The notes below the pieces were generated by a model that was not told the DNA's origin, searched no databases, and saw only the letters and a list, made by a program, of their open reading frames with translations. The translations under genes and the position numbers were made by a program. Below, piece by piece: positions 16,868-25,202 of a stretch of DNA of 64,000 nt (positions are counted from its first letter, which is position 1; each line of letters begins with the position of its first letter). This stretch comes from JBEBGV01 sp040081265 (GTDB taxonomy: Bacteria > Acidobacteriota > Vicinamibacteria > Vicinamibacterales > UBA2999), in contig JBEBGV010000016.1 in the NCBI GenBank assembly GCA_040081265.1, positions 1 to 64,000 of the forward strand, written 5' to 3'.

Positions 16868-17317
16868 TCACGGGACAATCTTCCCGAGTTCCTTAAAGCT
16901 GAAGTACCTACCCTCATGGCCAACGATGATGTGGTCCATGACGTCGATGCCCATTAACTTACCGGCCTTGACCAGACGCTCCGTCAATATCAGGTCGTCC
17001 GGACTTGGTGACGGATCACCACTTGGATGGTTGTGACCCAAGACAATTCCACTGGCGTTCGCGAGTAGAGCTACCTGGAAGATTTCCCGAGGGCCGGCCA
17101 GAGTCTGGCTGAGCAATCCACGGCTGATCTGGTGGTAGGCGATGAGATGTCGCTTGGTGGACAGACAGAGGATGCCGAAGACTTCGACAGCCTCGTTTCC
17201 CAGGATTGACGTGAAGACCTCTGCGGCCTCACGCGGTGTGGCGACCGAACGGCTCGGAGCACGTGTTTCCACACCTGACCGACGCCGATACGACACGACG
17301 AGTTCGCGAACGTACAT
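16868..17317 (-). CDS. RadC-like JAB/MPN-domain protein
   Basis: ATG at 17,317 is preceded by GGGAGGAAGG. The 149-residue product is a lone JAB (MPN) domain with the metal motif HNHPSGDPSPSPDD at residues 95-108 (H95, H97, D108) and a glutamate at E45. Chromosomal RadC proteins are longer because of an N-terminal helix-hairpin-helix region that is missing here, so this is the short form common on plasmids and integrative elements. The JAMM metal site suggests a peptidase-type hydrolase, but the role of bacterial RadC is unsettled. Confidence 0.85.
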   Translation of the reverse strand: MYVRELVVSYRRRSGVETRAPSRSVATPREAAEVFTSILGNEAVEVFGILCLSTKRHLIAYHQISRGLLSQTLAGPREIFQVALLANASGIVLGHNHPSGDPSPSPDDLILTERLVKAGKLMGIDVMDHIIVGHEGRYFSFKELGKIVP

Positions 17318-17477
17318 CCTTCCTCCCTTCGTGTATCTGACGTGACGCGAACCATGCGCCACGACCAGAATATTCAAAGAACGAATCTGGTTTCAGACTA
17401 CGAGTTGAAAGGAAGAAAGAATAGACGGCGGATTGCGCCGGGCTGGCACATCGCGAAATTCGTTGGTGGTTAGCCTC

Positions 17478-17696
17478 TCAGGACACTCGCCGCTGAACGA
17501 TCCGATCCTGGTTATCCACAACGATCAGTTCGATGAAGTCCGAGCGAACACCGGTCGCGACCATGCGCTCGGCGATGGCATCGATAGCTGCGAACGCTTC
17601 TTCGGCAGTGGCGTGCTCGCTCTGAACAGTCGCTTCCACTGACCTATTCAGGCCATATGGCTGAACGACTCTGTATGGGAGAGTATGCAACCTCAT
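17478..17696 (-). CDS. small conserved-looking protein, 72 residues
   Basis: The protein MRLHTLPYRVVQPYGLNRSV... has a likely compact alpha/beta fold: HATAEEAFAAIDAIAERM forms a helix and SDFIELIVVDNQDRIV two strands. Such regular patterning supports coding. It lies upstream of the RadC-like gene in the same direction (160 bp gap). Its 5' end overlaps head-on with the small frame at 17,657-17,773. Function unknown. Confidence 0.55.
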   Translation of the reverse strand: MRLHTLPYRVVQPYGLNRSVEATVQSEHATAEEAFAAIDAIAERMVATGVRSDFIELIVVDNQDRIVQRRVS

Positions 17697-17773
17697 CCGT
17701 TCTCACTTGCCAGGACTGCGGTCATCACGTCCTCGGCAAGGGTGATTCTAGAACGACTGCGTTCGTTGCATAA
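17657..17773 (+). CDS. candidate 38-residue zinc-finger-like peptide
   Basis: ATG 17,657, with AGG five bases before, opens a 38-codon frame that ends TAA at 17,771. The product contains LTCQDCGHHVLG: a CxxC followed by two histidines, a good zinc site. It ends 15 bases before the membrane-protein start at 17,789 on the same strand, as expected for a short leader gene of that operon. It overlaps the start of the leftward 72-residue gene by 40 bases, so one of the two may be spurious. Confidence 0.35.
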   Translation: MAERLCMGEYATSSVLTCQDCGHHVLGKGDSRTTAFVA

Positions 17774-17788
17774 GGCACGGAGAATCTA

Positions 17789-18454
17789 ATGGCTCAAGCC
17801 CAGGACGACGTTCTCTCCCATTGGTCAACCTTGATCGAGAACTTTCAAACCTCACCCCTTGCTTTCTCCCAAGCGGTCGAAGAGGCACTCGCCAGACGCC
17901 AGGTTCCACAAACACAGAACACGCGCGTTGACTATCGTGAGGCCGGTGTTCTCTCGGCCAATCGGGAGTACTTGCACGTCACTCGAGAGAAGCTTGTCTT
18001 CGACATCTGCGGAGCGCCGTTCGGAACGGGATTCTTCGTCTCCTGGTGGCTGGCAGAAGAGCGACCCCACCTGAACCCTCTGCTGAAGATTCTGGTCATC
18101 TTTGGGATGCTTGGCGTCACTGGCGCGATCCTAAGTCAGCTTGGGTCTGTGCTCGGCCTCATCGTGCTCGCCCTTCTGGTCTTTGGTGGGCTCGCCGTCG
18201 TCAACACCATGGCGACCAATGGCGACTTCAACGACAACATCGTCCGAGCACTTCCCATCTTAGGTCCGCTGTATGTCTGGCTCTTCACACCCTCTACCTA
18301 CTACCGCATCGACACAATGCAGATGTTTCAGAAGGCGGTGCACAACTCTGTGCTCGAAGTGATCGACACCATGACGGCGGATAAAGGGATACGCGCGTTG
18401 TCGGAGTCTGACCGTAAGCCGATCATGCGAGAGTTCTACGCTAAGGGCAGGTGA
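17789..18454 (+). CDS. membrane protein, 221 residues, partner of the TraD-like ATPase
   Basis: ATG 17,789 follows GGAGAATCTA. The product has a soluble N-terminal half (YREAGVLSANREYLHVTREKL). Two or three membrane segments lie between about residues 98 and 167 (LLKILVIFGMLGVTGAIL, LGLIVLALLVFGGLAVV), and the C-terminus is soluble and helical. The stop overlaps the next start (TGATG), so it is translationally coupled to the large ATPase. A natural reading is a membrane dock or channel partner for that ATPase. I do not recognise a named family. Confidence 0.7.
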   Translation: MAQAQDDVLSHWSTLIENFQTSPLAFSQAVEEALARRQVPQTQNTRVDYREAGVLSANREYLHVTREKLVFDICGAPFGTGFFVSWWLAEERPHLNPLLKILVIFGMLGVTGAILSQLGSVLGLIVLALLVFGGLAVVNTMATNGDFNDNIVRALPILGPLYVWLFTPSTYYRIDTMQMFQKAVHNSVLEVIDTMTADKGIRALSESDRKPIMREFYAKGR

Positions 18455-21400
18455 TGTCTCCCGATGAGACATCACTCGAATCGGATGCCCTGACACGAGC
18501 AGTCCGACTGACCTCTGCCTTCTATGCTTGGGAACGACGGGGTCGTGGTTGGGATGTCTGGCCGTACGCGGTGGAACTTGAGCCTCCGTTTCGACCATTC
18601 TTCTTCCAGTCGGCCCAGACTGCTCAAGTCGTCGATGACGCTCGCAAGCCGACCTTGCTCGGCGCATGGTTCGATCGCCTGATGGGTCGTGACCACCGCT
18701 CAGCTCTTGTTGAAGCCGACGACTTCGATGAACCGGAACCAGAACCTGCGAGCGACTCTCCAATCTCTGAAATCCAGATTGCACTCCCGCCTGATGTGAA
18801 GGTCTCTCCAGAACTGGCAGAGCACTTTCTCCTGAGCCTTTCGACGTGCGCGGAGCCACTCTCCTTCGAAGTCATCGGAACCTCTGAGTCAATCACCGTT
18901 CAGATTGCCTGCGCCGACGCTGACGCCAGTCATGTGCAGGAACAGATCCGAGCCTACTTCCCCGAGGCAGTGATTTCGGAGGCGGCTGGTTACTTTGCAG
19001 AACGGTGGACTGCGGGAGTTGGCGAACCGGTAGTCGTGGACTTTGCTCTGTCCCAAGAATTCATGCGACCCCTCAAGACGTTCTCGAAGTTTGACGCCGA
19101 CCCTTTGATTGGTCTCATGGGGTCTATCGGCGATCTGGCTGAAAGCGAAGTGGCTGTGTTGCAGGTTCTCTTCCAGGCGGCGCGTGCGCCGTGGAGTCCC
19201 AACATCGTCCGCTCTGTCACCGACTGGGAGGGCGAAGCATTCTTCGTGGATAGCCCCGAACTTGTTTCTTTCTCGAAAGAGAAGATAGATCGTCCGCTCT
19301 TTGCTGCTGTCATCAGAGTGGCAGCGAGGAGTCCTGTGTCCGGACGAGCCTGGCAGTTTGCCAAGCGTCTAGGAGGTGCACTCTCGCAGATTGGAAATCC
19401 GTCGAGCAATGAACTCATCGCTCTTTCGAACGATGAGTATTCGGACGATGTTCACGTGGAGGATGTGCTGCGACGACAGACGCGCCGAAGTGGCGCCCTT
19501 CTCAACAGCGAGGAACTGGTCTCTCTCGTCCACCCGCCATCGACATCCGTTCGAGCACTCCGCCTGACGCGTGAGCACAGACGGACGAAGGCCATGCCGA
19601 AAGCACTCTTGGGACACGAACTGTTCCTCGGAGAGAACACCCATGGCGGAGTCGCTCAGCGCGTCACCATCGGTCAGGAACAGCGTCTTCGGCACACGCA
19701 CCTCGTAGGTGCATCGGGCACAGGAAAATCGACACTGCTCTTGAACATGCTCGTGCAAGATATGGAGCATGGACGCGGACTGGCGCTCATCGACCCACAT
19801 GGAGACCTCATCGACCAGGTGCTAGCGCAAGTTCCTGAGTCCCGTGTGAGCGACGTCATCCTCGTTGACCCAGCCGACACAGACTTCCCGGTCGGCTTCA
19901 ACATCCTCTCGGCGCACTCCGAGCTCGAGAAGACACTCCTCGCCTCTGATCTCGTCGCAGTGTTTCGCAGGCTCTCGACCAGTTGGGGTGACCAGATGAC
20001 ATCTGTCCTCTCCAACGCCGTCTTGGCATTCCTAGAAAGCACGAAGGGTGGGACGCTTGCCGACCTACGGCGCTTCCTCGTGGAAGCTGAGTTCCGGAAG
20101 GAGTTCCTGCAGACCGTGCGGGATCCCGAGGTGGTCTACTACTGGCAGAAGGAGTTCCCACTTCTGTCGGGCAAGCCACAAGCTCCTCTCCTGACAAGGC
20201 TCGATGCCTTCTTGCGTCCACGTCTTGTGCGCAACATGGTGACGCAACCGACGAGTCTCGACTTCACCTCAATCATGAACGAGGGGAAGATTCTCCTGGT
20301 CAAGCTTGCCCAGGGAGCAATCGGGGAAGAGAACGCCGCGCTGCTTGGCAGTCTGTTTGTCGCCAAGATTCATCAGCTGGCATTGGGTCGTCAGTCGATC
20401 ACTGAGCATGAACGCAGACCGTTCTTCGTCTACCTCGACGAGTTCCAACACTTCGTCACGCCTTCGATGGCGACACTCCTTACTGGTGCGAGGAAATACA
20501 AACTCGGACTTGTCCTCGCCCATCAAGAACTACGCCAGCTCTGGAACCAAGACCGTGATGTGGCAGGGGCTGTTCTCGCAAACGCTGCAACCAGGATTTG
20601 TTTCCGAGTCGGAGATGACGATGCGAAGAAGCTGGAGGACGGCTTCACGAGTTTCGCCGCTCGAGACATTCAGAACCTTGGGGTCGGTCAGGCCATCTGC
20701 CGTGTCGATAGAACCGATTGGGATTTCAGCTTAACGACGGTGCCGACGCCCGCGGCTTGCGCGGACGAGAGTGCACGGCGCGAACGCATCATATCGGCTT
20801 CGCGGGAGCGATACGGGACGACGCCAATCATCGTCGAAGCGACGACTGCGCCTCCAGTCGAACGAATCATCAACGTTGCGCCACGTCAAGTACGACGGAC
20901 TGAACGAGCTGAGTCGAATGAGCCTCCCATTCCCGCAAACGATCGCCTTCCAGTCGAAAGGCCACCGACCTTGCCAGGTCGCGGAGGTGCGCAACATAAG
21001 TACGTGCAGGAATTGATTCGAAGATGGGCGGAGGCCAACGGCTGGAAAGTTGATATTGAAAAGGCCATCCATGATGGCCTTGGAAGTGTAGATGTCGCTC
21101 TTGAAATAGGTGACCATCGAGTTGCCTGCGAAGTTTCAGTGACCTCCACGTCCGCGTACGAAGTCGGAAACGTTCGCAAGTGTCTGTCTGCCGGGTTCAC
21201 GCAGGTGACAGTGGTTACGCTTGATCGCAAGACCGAAACAAGGCTACGAGGTGTTTTTGCGAAGGAGCTAGAGCCTGCTGAGTTCGGCCGAGTTGAGATC
21301 CTCCTAGTGGAGGATTTGTTTGAGTATCTCGGTAGCCTGTCGCGACCAGCTCTCTCCGAGACAAGAACCAAGGGATACAAAGTGACCGTCAGGGGGAGGA

Positions 21401-21483
21401 GTCCTGCAAAGACGGCGGGAGCAATGACTCAGGCAGTAATCGCCAAGACGCTTGTCGCAGCTCTTCGACGTTTGCGCGGGTAG
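18454..21483 (+). CDS. TraD/VirD4-like conjugative ATPase with C-terminal nuclease-like domain
   Basis: This 1009-residue protein has an N-terminal half without motifs that I recognise. The HerA/TraD-type motor follows: Walker A VGASGTGKST (G419-S426), the strand LALIDPHGDLI just after it, and Walker B FFVYLDEFQHF with D662-E663. After about residue 780 a linker leads to a C-terminal domain with HKYVQELIRRWAEANGW, GSVDVALEI (D880) and VACEVSVTST (E893). This spacing matches a PD-(D/E)xK-type nuclease fold, but the lysine position reads serine (E-V-S), so activity is uncertain. Coupling ATPases of this kind feed DNA to a secretion channel. No relaxase is visible nearby. It is coupled to the membrane gene before it. 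Confidence 0.85.
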   Translation: MSPDETSLESDALTRAVRLTSAFYAWERRGRGWDVWPYAVELEPPFRPFFFQSAQTAQVVDDARKPTLLGAWFDRLMGRDHRSALVEADDFDEPEPEPASDSPISEIQIALPPDVKVSPELAEHFLLSLSTCAEPLSFEVIGTSESITVQIACADADASHVQEQIRAYFPEAVISEAAGYFAERWTAGVGEPVVVDFALSQEFMRPLKTFSKFDADPLIGLMGSIGDLAESEVAVLQVLFQAARAPWSPNIVRSVTDWEGEAFFVDSPELVSFSKEKIDRPLFAAVIRVAARSPVSGRAWQFAKRLGGALSQIGNPSSNELIALSNDEYSDDVHVEDVLRRQTRRSGALLNSEELVSLVHPPSTSVRALRLTREHRRTKAMPKALLGHELFLGENTHGGVAQRVTIGQEQRLRHTHLVGASGTGKSTLLLNMLVQDMEHGRGLALIDPHGDLIDQVLAQVPESRVSDVILVDPADTDFPVGFNILSAHSELEKTLLASDLVAVFRRLSTSWGDQMTSVLSNAVLAFLESTKGGTLADLRRFLVEAEFRKEFLQTVRDPEVVYYWQKEFPLLSGKPQAPLLTRLDAFLRPRLVRNMVTQPTSLDFTSIMNEGKILLVKLAQGAIGEENAALLGSLFVAKIHQLALGRQSITEHERRPFFVYLDEFQHFVTPSMATLLTGARKYKLGLVLAHQELRQLWNQDRDVAGAVLANAATRICFRVGDDDAKKLEDGFTSFAARDIQNLGVGQAICRVDRTDWDFSLTTVPTPAACADESARRERIISASRERYGTTPIIVEATTAPPVERIINVAPRQVRRTERAESNEPPIPANDRLPVERPPTLPGRGGAQHKYVQELIRRWAEANGWKVDIEKAIHDGLGSVDVALEIGDHRVACEVSVTSTSAYEVGNVRKCLSAGFTQVTVVTLDRKTETRLRGVFAKELEPAEFGRVEILLVEDLFEYLGSLSRPALSETRTKGYKVTVRGRSPAKTAGAMTQAVIAKTLVAALRRLRG

Positions 21484-21559
21484 ATGTCCCGGTACCGATC
21501 GACACTTGCTCACGCGGTCTCGGAAGGCAACTCCTTGCGGCAATTGGTTGTCGACAGAC

Positions 21560-21587
21560 AAAAAGGCGTGTCGTCACAACACGCCTT
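21560..21587 (-). terminator. rho-independent terminator, leftward
   Basis: On the minus strand the stem AAGGCGTGT (21,587-21,579) pairs with ACACGCCTT (21,571-21,563) around a seven-base loop and is followed by a run of five T (21,564-21,560). It lies 50 bases after the stop of the 32-residue peptide gene and has no other leftward gene to serve. Confidence 0.75.
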
Positions 21588-21637
21588 CACACCAGGCCGC
21601 ACGGTCTACCCAATGCTGCCAAAGAGGTACGTCGCAC

Positions 21638-21736
21638 CTAACGGTGCTTGATCAGCTGCCATGCTAGCAGAACAATCACGACCATTGCGGTACAGGCAAA
21701 TATCGCTATCGTTACGTATCGAGGTTCATCAGACAT
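21638..21736 (-). CDS. 32-residue single-pass membrane peptide
   Basis: The minus strand has GGGGAG at a proper distance (AGATGT) before ATG at 21,736. The frame encodes MSDEPRYVT followed by a hydrophobic stretch of about 20 residues (IAIFACTAMVVIVLLAW) and a basic end QLIKHR. The stop is TAG at 21,640-21,638, and the intrinsic terminator at 21,560-21,587 follows. Ribosome site, acidic outside, hydrophobic core, basic end and terminator together make a complete small unit. It is too short for usual gene finders. Such peptides are often toxins, regulators of membrane complexes or small subunits; I cannot say which. Confidence 0.55.
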   Translation of the reverse strand: MSDEPRYVTIAIFACTAMVVIVLLAWQLIKHR

Positions 21737-21917
21737 ACATCTCCCCAGAGCAGGCGATTGTTCGAGTTGGCTTACGTCTCGGTGGAAATTAGAACGGCGG
21801 GACCTGGCGAGCAGAGTCGAGCTTCGAGTCAGTTCTGCTAAAAATTTAGCACACTGGCTGAAACATGCAAGGTCCGCAGCTGGTGCGGCAATGGAATGTT
21901 GATTGAAGGAGTGATCA

Positions 21918-24254
21918 GTGACGGTTTCTGAGAAGGCGGAAGGACCACGACTCGTTCCGGTTTTCCGAACGCCTGCGGGTTATCTCCTGCGAGCCCTAGC
22001 CTATCTTGTTGTATCCAGTCTGGCGCTACTTGGTGGCTATTTGATTGGCTCGGCACGAGCTATCCCGCCAGCGGGTAACTGGATCCTTCTAGGGATTCCC
22101 TTGGGAGCTTCCGGCTTGTTTGCGCTCGGCTACTCGATTTGCTTCCACCGGGATGACGGCGATGGCCACGCCGATATTCGCCAGAGGCAACTCGAGGATG
22201 TGATTGTTGCGCTAGTCTGTCTAATCTATGTTGAAACCTCGCTGCTATTGGTCGTGTGGCACCAGTCACTGTCCTACACCATCTCAAATGCGCTAGGGAT
22301 CGCATTCGGACTTCATGCCCTGATTTGCCTCGTCTATTCGATCACGCTTCTCTGGCGCTACCGGTCAGAGGACCAGCCACATCTTCGACATCTCCTCGCG
22401 TGGCCAGCTGTGCTGATCATCGCCAACAATCTTCAAATCGGTATCGTCCTCGGCTCAGGGAGCGACGCATCGAGGCTCACGATGGGTCTCTTGGTCTTGA
22501 TCGGATGGTTTCTGATTTCAGAGTTGAGACGTTTGTCGCGGCGGCCTCTGGTCTGGTGGAGTCTCGGCGCACTTCTAGTCGCTGCGATGATTGTGTTTGC
22601 GTCACGCTTTAGGCGATTCGAAGACCTCGCTCCCGTCGGGCTAACCCTGGGTCCGGTTCTCTTCACGATAGCCTTGGCCGCATATCTGTCAGTCTCTGAG
22701 GCCTTCCAACTCACGGCTCGCCTCGCACAGCAAGAATTTCGAACCTCGAATGCAGTCATCCCCTTCTTGAGGGTAGCGACTTGGTCTCGGACTAGAAATT
22801 TCTATCTAGCGACGCTTGCCGTGTTGGTATTTGCAACGTGGTTAGTTCCGCTCTTCTATTCAGCGACGGACGGAGGAGTTGTCTTCCTCCTGTGTTTTGC
22901 CGCTCACGCGCTGTGCTATCTGTGGTGGTGGAAAAGGCGGATAGCAACCCCTAGCAGCCTTATTGGGCGACGATGGTGGTTGATTAAGACGACCTTTGCA
23001 GGAACGGTACTAGGAGCGATTTACTTCGATTGGCAATTTCACGTGGTCGACGGCTTCGTCATGAACACCAGCTTTCGAACATTTCTCGCCGGTCTGTCCA
23101 CAACCCTTGCCCTCGTTGTCGGTGCGCGGCTTAGATCTACCGAGCAGTTTGAGGCGTGGACACGAGCCCAAACATTCGAGACAACGCGCGAGTTAATCGC
23201 CAGACGTCTAAACGCCGCCCGATTGCTAGTGCTGGCGTGTTGGCTCGGCGGTGCAATGGTGATGTATGGCCTAGGCTTCGCCTTTCCAGAAGGAAGTTCA
23301 AACCGATTGCGCATGGATGCGGGGTTAGCCGTCTATACCCTCATCATTCTCGTTATCTTCGTTGTCGACTTCGTGAGCGGCACGGATGATCCCGCCTCGT
23401 CACCCCCCTTCGAAGCGAACACAACACTTCTCAGTCTGATCGCCGCGGGCTTATCCATCGTCCGCGCGGTCTCTGCGGTGTTGGTCGGCAGTATGGTGGG
23501 GTTGGGCCTTTTTCTTGGCGGGATGCCCTGGTCGCAGGCAACTCTATGCGCTGCACCCTTTGTCCTGGCTGTAATGGGGGGCGGAGCGATAAATGACTTC
23601 TTCGACAGAGAACGGGATGCGGTCAACAAGCCTTGGAGGGCAATACCAGCTGGAGTGATTTCGCCAGACGGTGCCTTACGGCTCGCGATCACCCTTCTCT
23701 CTGGATCTGTAGCGACCGCAATATTTGCGAATTACTCACGACTCCAACTCGGAGTGTTTGCGGCCACGCTCGGTGGCGTCGTGGTCTATAACATCGTCGT
23801 GAGGTACGCCCCCGTTGCAAAGACGTTTTTCACGGGCATCCTATGCGCTCTTCCAATGGTTCTCGTGCTTGACTATGTGAGGGCACCCCTCATGTCGTTG
23901 TGCCTTGCCATGGTCGCTTTTATTGCGGGGCGCGAACTCCTTATGGATGTTCTCGACATCCATGGCGATAGGCTCGCTCGTACAACAACACTTCCATGCA
24001 AACTCGGCACTAGGTTCTCGACGTTTCTTGGTTTCGCTCTTCAGGGTATCGGCTTGCTTGTTCTGACGTTTGCGGAGTTGGGCCGCCTTGATTTGGCCGC
24101 TAGTTTGGTACATGCGCTCGCAGCTGCGACGACCGCGACTTGGGCGATCCTATGGTTCGTCTCAGATCCTGGACGAAGACGCAACGTCATTTATGGGATG
24201 TGGATCACGCTCGCATGTGAGCTTTTTGTCGTCTTGCGAGGCCTATCAGTCTGA
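21918..24254 (+). CDS. 778-residue membrane protein with C-terminal UbiA prenyltransferase domain
   Basis: GTG 21,918 follows AAGGAG at six bases. Almost the whole protein is hydrophobic, with many predicted membrane segments. The last 280 residues carry the UbiA-superfamily signatures. The first Asp-rich motif is GGAINDFFDRERDAVNKPWR with N559-D560 and D563; the second is LLMDVLDIHGDR with D677, D680 and D684. UbiA enzymes transfer isoprenyl chains to aromatic or polar acceptors, using Mg-bound diphosphate. The N-terminal 480 residues are an extra multi-pass domain that I do not recognise, so this is an unusual fusion. The IS5-type element sits only 23 bp after its stop. No isoprenoid genes are nearby. 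Confidence 0.75.
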   Translation: MTVSEKAEGPRLVPVFRTPAGYLLRALAYLVVSSLALLGGYLIGSARAIPPAGNWILLGIPLGASGLFALGYSICFHRDDGDGHADIRQRQLEDVIVALVCLIYVETSLLLVVWHQSLSYTISNALGIAFGLHALICLVYSITLLWRYRSEDQPHLRHLLAWPAVLIIANNLQIGIVLGSGSDASRLTMGLLVLIGWFLISELRRLSRRPLVWWSLGALLVAAMIVFASRFRRFEDLAPVGLTLGPVLFTIALAAYLSVSEAFQLTARLAQQEFRTSNAVIPFLRVATWSRTRNFYLATLAVLVFATWLVPLFYSATDGGVVFLLCFAAHALCYLWWWKRRIATPSSLIGRRWWLIKTTFAGTVLGAIYFDWQFHVVDGFVMNTSFRTFLAGLSTTLALVVGARLRSTEQFEAWTRAQTFETTRELIARRLNAARLLVLACWLGGAMVMYGLGFAFPEGSSNRLRMDAGLAVYTLIILVIFVVDFVSGTDDPASSPPFEANTTLLSLIAAGLSIVRAVSAVLVGSMVGLGLFLGGMPWSQATLCAAPFVLAVMGGGAINDFFDRERDAVNKPWRAIPAGVISPDGALRLAITLLSGSVATAIFANYSRLQLGVFAATLGGVVVYNIVVRYAPVAKTFFTGILCALPMVLVLDYVRAPLMSLCLAMVAFIAGRELLMDVLDIHGDRLARTTTLPCKLGTRFSTFLGFALQGIGLLVLTFAELGRLDLAASLVHALAAATTATWAILWFVSDPGRRRNVIYGMWITLACELFVVLRGLSV

Positions 24255-24273
24255 CCCGCCGCCGGACATAGGT

Positions 24274-24296
24274 CTTAGAGCACGTTGCGAAATTAG
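24274..24296 (+). repeat. left terminal inverted repeat of the IS5-type element
   Basis: Twenty-three bases starting CTTAGAGCACGTTGCG are the exact reverse complement of 25,172-25,194. If the duplicated target is TA, as in one branch of the IS5 family, the true end is GAGCACG at 24,278 and the outer CTTA/TAAG is a split CTTAAG target site. Confidence 0.9.
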
Positions 24297-25190
24297 TTAA
24301 CGACCCACTTGTACTTTGATCGCGCACTTGGTACGTTCGCCTGACCGACTGCGAGGCGGTCAGGCATGCCGAAGGCGGTGATCGATGACGCGTTGTGGAG
24401 CCGCATCGAGCCGCTCCTGTCGAAACGACGAGCCCGTAACCGGCGATACGCCGGACGGACGCCGATTCCCGATCGCGCGGTGCTGACGGGCATCCTGTTC
24501 GTGCTCCGCAGCGGGCTTCCCTGGAACATGCTGCCCCGCGAGATGGGCTGCGGCTCAGGGACGACCTGCTGGCGGCGCTTGGTGCGCTGGCAACGCGCGG
24601 GCGTCTGGAAGCGCCTGCACACCGCCCTGCTCACGGAACTGCGTCGCAGGGGACAGCTCGATCTGGCACGGACCGTGGTCGACAGCTCGTCCCTCCGCGC
24701 GCTGCGCGGGGGAATAGAACTGGACCGAACCCTACCGATCGCCGCAAAGCCGGGGTCGAAGCATCATGTTCTCACCGACGCGCACGGGATTCCGCTCGTC
24801 GCGATCCTGACCGCCGCCAACCGCCACGACGTCACCCAACTCCTCCCGTTGGTCGACGCGATGCCGCCCGTGCGCGGCGTCATCGGCCGCCCCCTCACCG
24901 GGCCCCGCCTCGTCCAAGGGGACCGAGGCTACGACTCGCAACCCCATCGCGACCAACTCCAGCACCGCGGGATTGCGTCGCAACTGGCCAAGCGCGGCAC
25001 CCCAGACGGGAGCGGCTTGGGCCGCACGCGCTGGGTCGTCGAACGCACCCTCGCCTGGTTGCACCGGTTTCGCCGCCTGGCCGTCCGCTACGAGCGCCGG
25101 CCCTGCGTCCACGAAGCCTTCCTGTCCCTGGCGTGCTCGCTGGTGTGCTGGTACTACCTCAAGCCCGTGATCTAATTTCGCAACGTGCTC
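24278..25190 (+). mobile_element. IS5-family insertion sequence, about 913 bp
   Basis: The element has perfect terminal repeats, one transposase gene and nothing else. Its G+C is clearly higher than that of its surroundings. The target appears to be CTTAAG with TA duplicated. A remnant with an identical right end lies at 12,354-12,507 in the same orientation, so the pair brackets 11.8 kb of the accessory block. The copy here looks intact and possibly active. Confidence 0.85.
24366..25175 (+). CDS. IS5-family DDE transposase
   Basis: The protein of 269 residues is a single uninterrupted frame, unlike many relatives that need a frameshift. The N-terminal domain has WSRIEPLLSKRR and GILFVLRSGLPWNMLP, which is the DUF4096-like DNA-binding part. 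The catalytic triad is D106 in VVDSSSLRA, D186 in QGDRGYDS and E226 in WVVERTLAWLHRFRRL. All key residues are present, so the enzyme should be functional. It cuts and pastes the element between its 23-bp ends. Its last codons overlap the right terminal repeat. Confidence 0.93.
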   Translation: MPKAVIDDALWSRIEPLLSKRRARNRRYAGRTPIPDRAVLTGILFVLRSGLPWNMLPREMGCGSGTTCWRRLVRWQRAGVWKRLHTALLTELRRRGQLDLARTVVDSSSLRALRGGIELDRTLPIAAKPGSKHHVLTDAHGIPLVAILTAANRHDVTQLLPLVDAMPPVRGVIGRPLTGPRLVQGDRGYDSQPHRDQLQHRGIASQLAKRGTPDGSGLGRTRWVVERTLAWLHRFRRLAVRYERRPCVHEAFLSLACSLVCWYYLKPVI

Positions 25191-25194
25191 TAAG
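25172..25194 (+). repeat. right terminal inverted repeat of the IS5-type element
   Basis: These bases are the reverse complement of 24,274-24,296 and identical to 12,485-12,507 in the remnant. The first bases also encode the transposase stop. Confidence 0.9.
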
Positions 25195-25202
25195 TCTTAA
25201 GA

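Larger units (their letters stand above)
21484..21917. other. intergenic region containing a small leftward transcription unit
   Basis: Apart from the 32-residue peptide gene (21,638-21,736) and its terminator (21,560-21,587), both on the minus strand and listed separately, I see only unremarkable sequence and the ribosome site GAAGGAG (21,905-21,911) of the next gene. Confidence 0.6.

Noticed and set aside
841..17520. Three TTATCCACA (DnaA-box-like) sites in one orientation at 841, 12,540 and 17,512
   Set aside because: The third lies in a likely coding sequence, they are far apart and no origin features surround them. Chance is a fair explanation.
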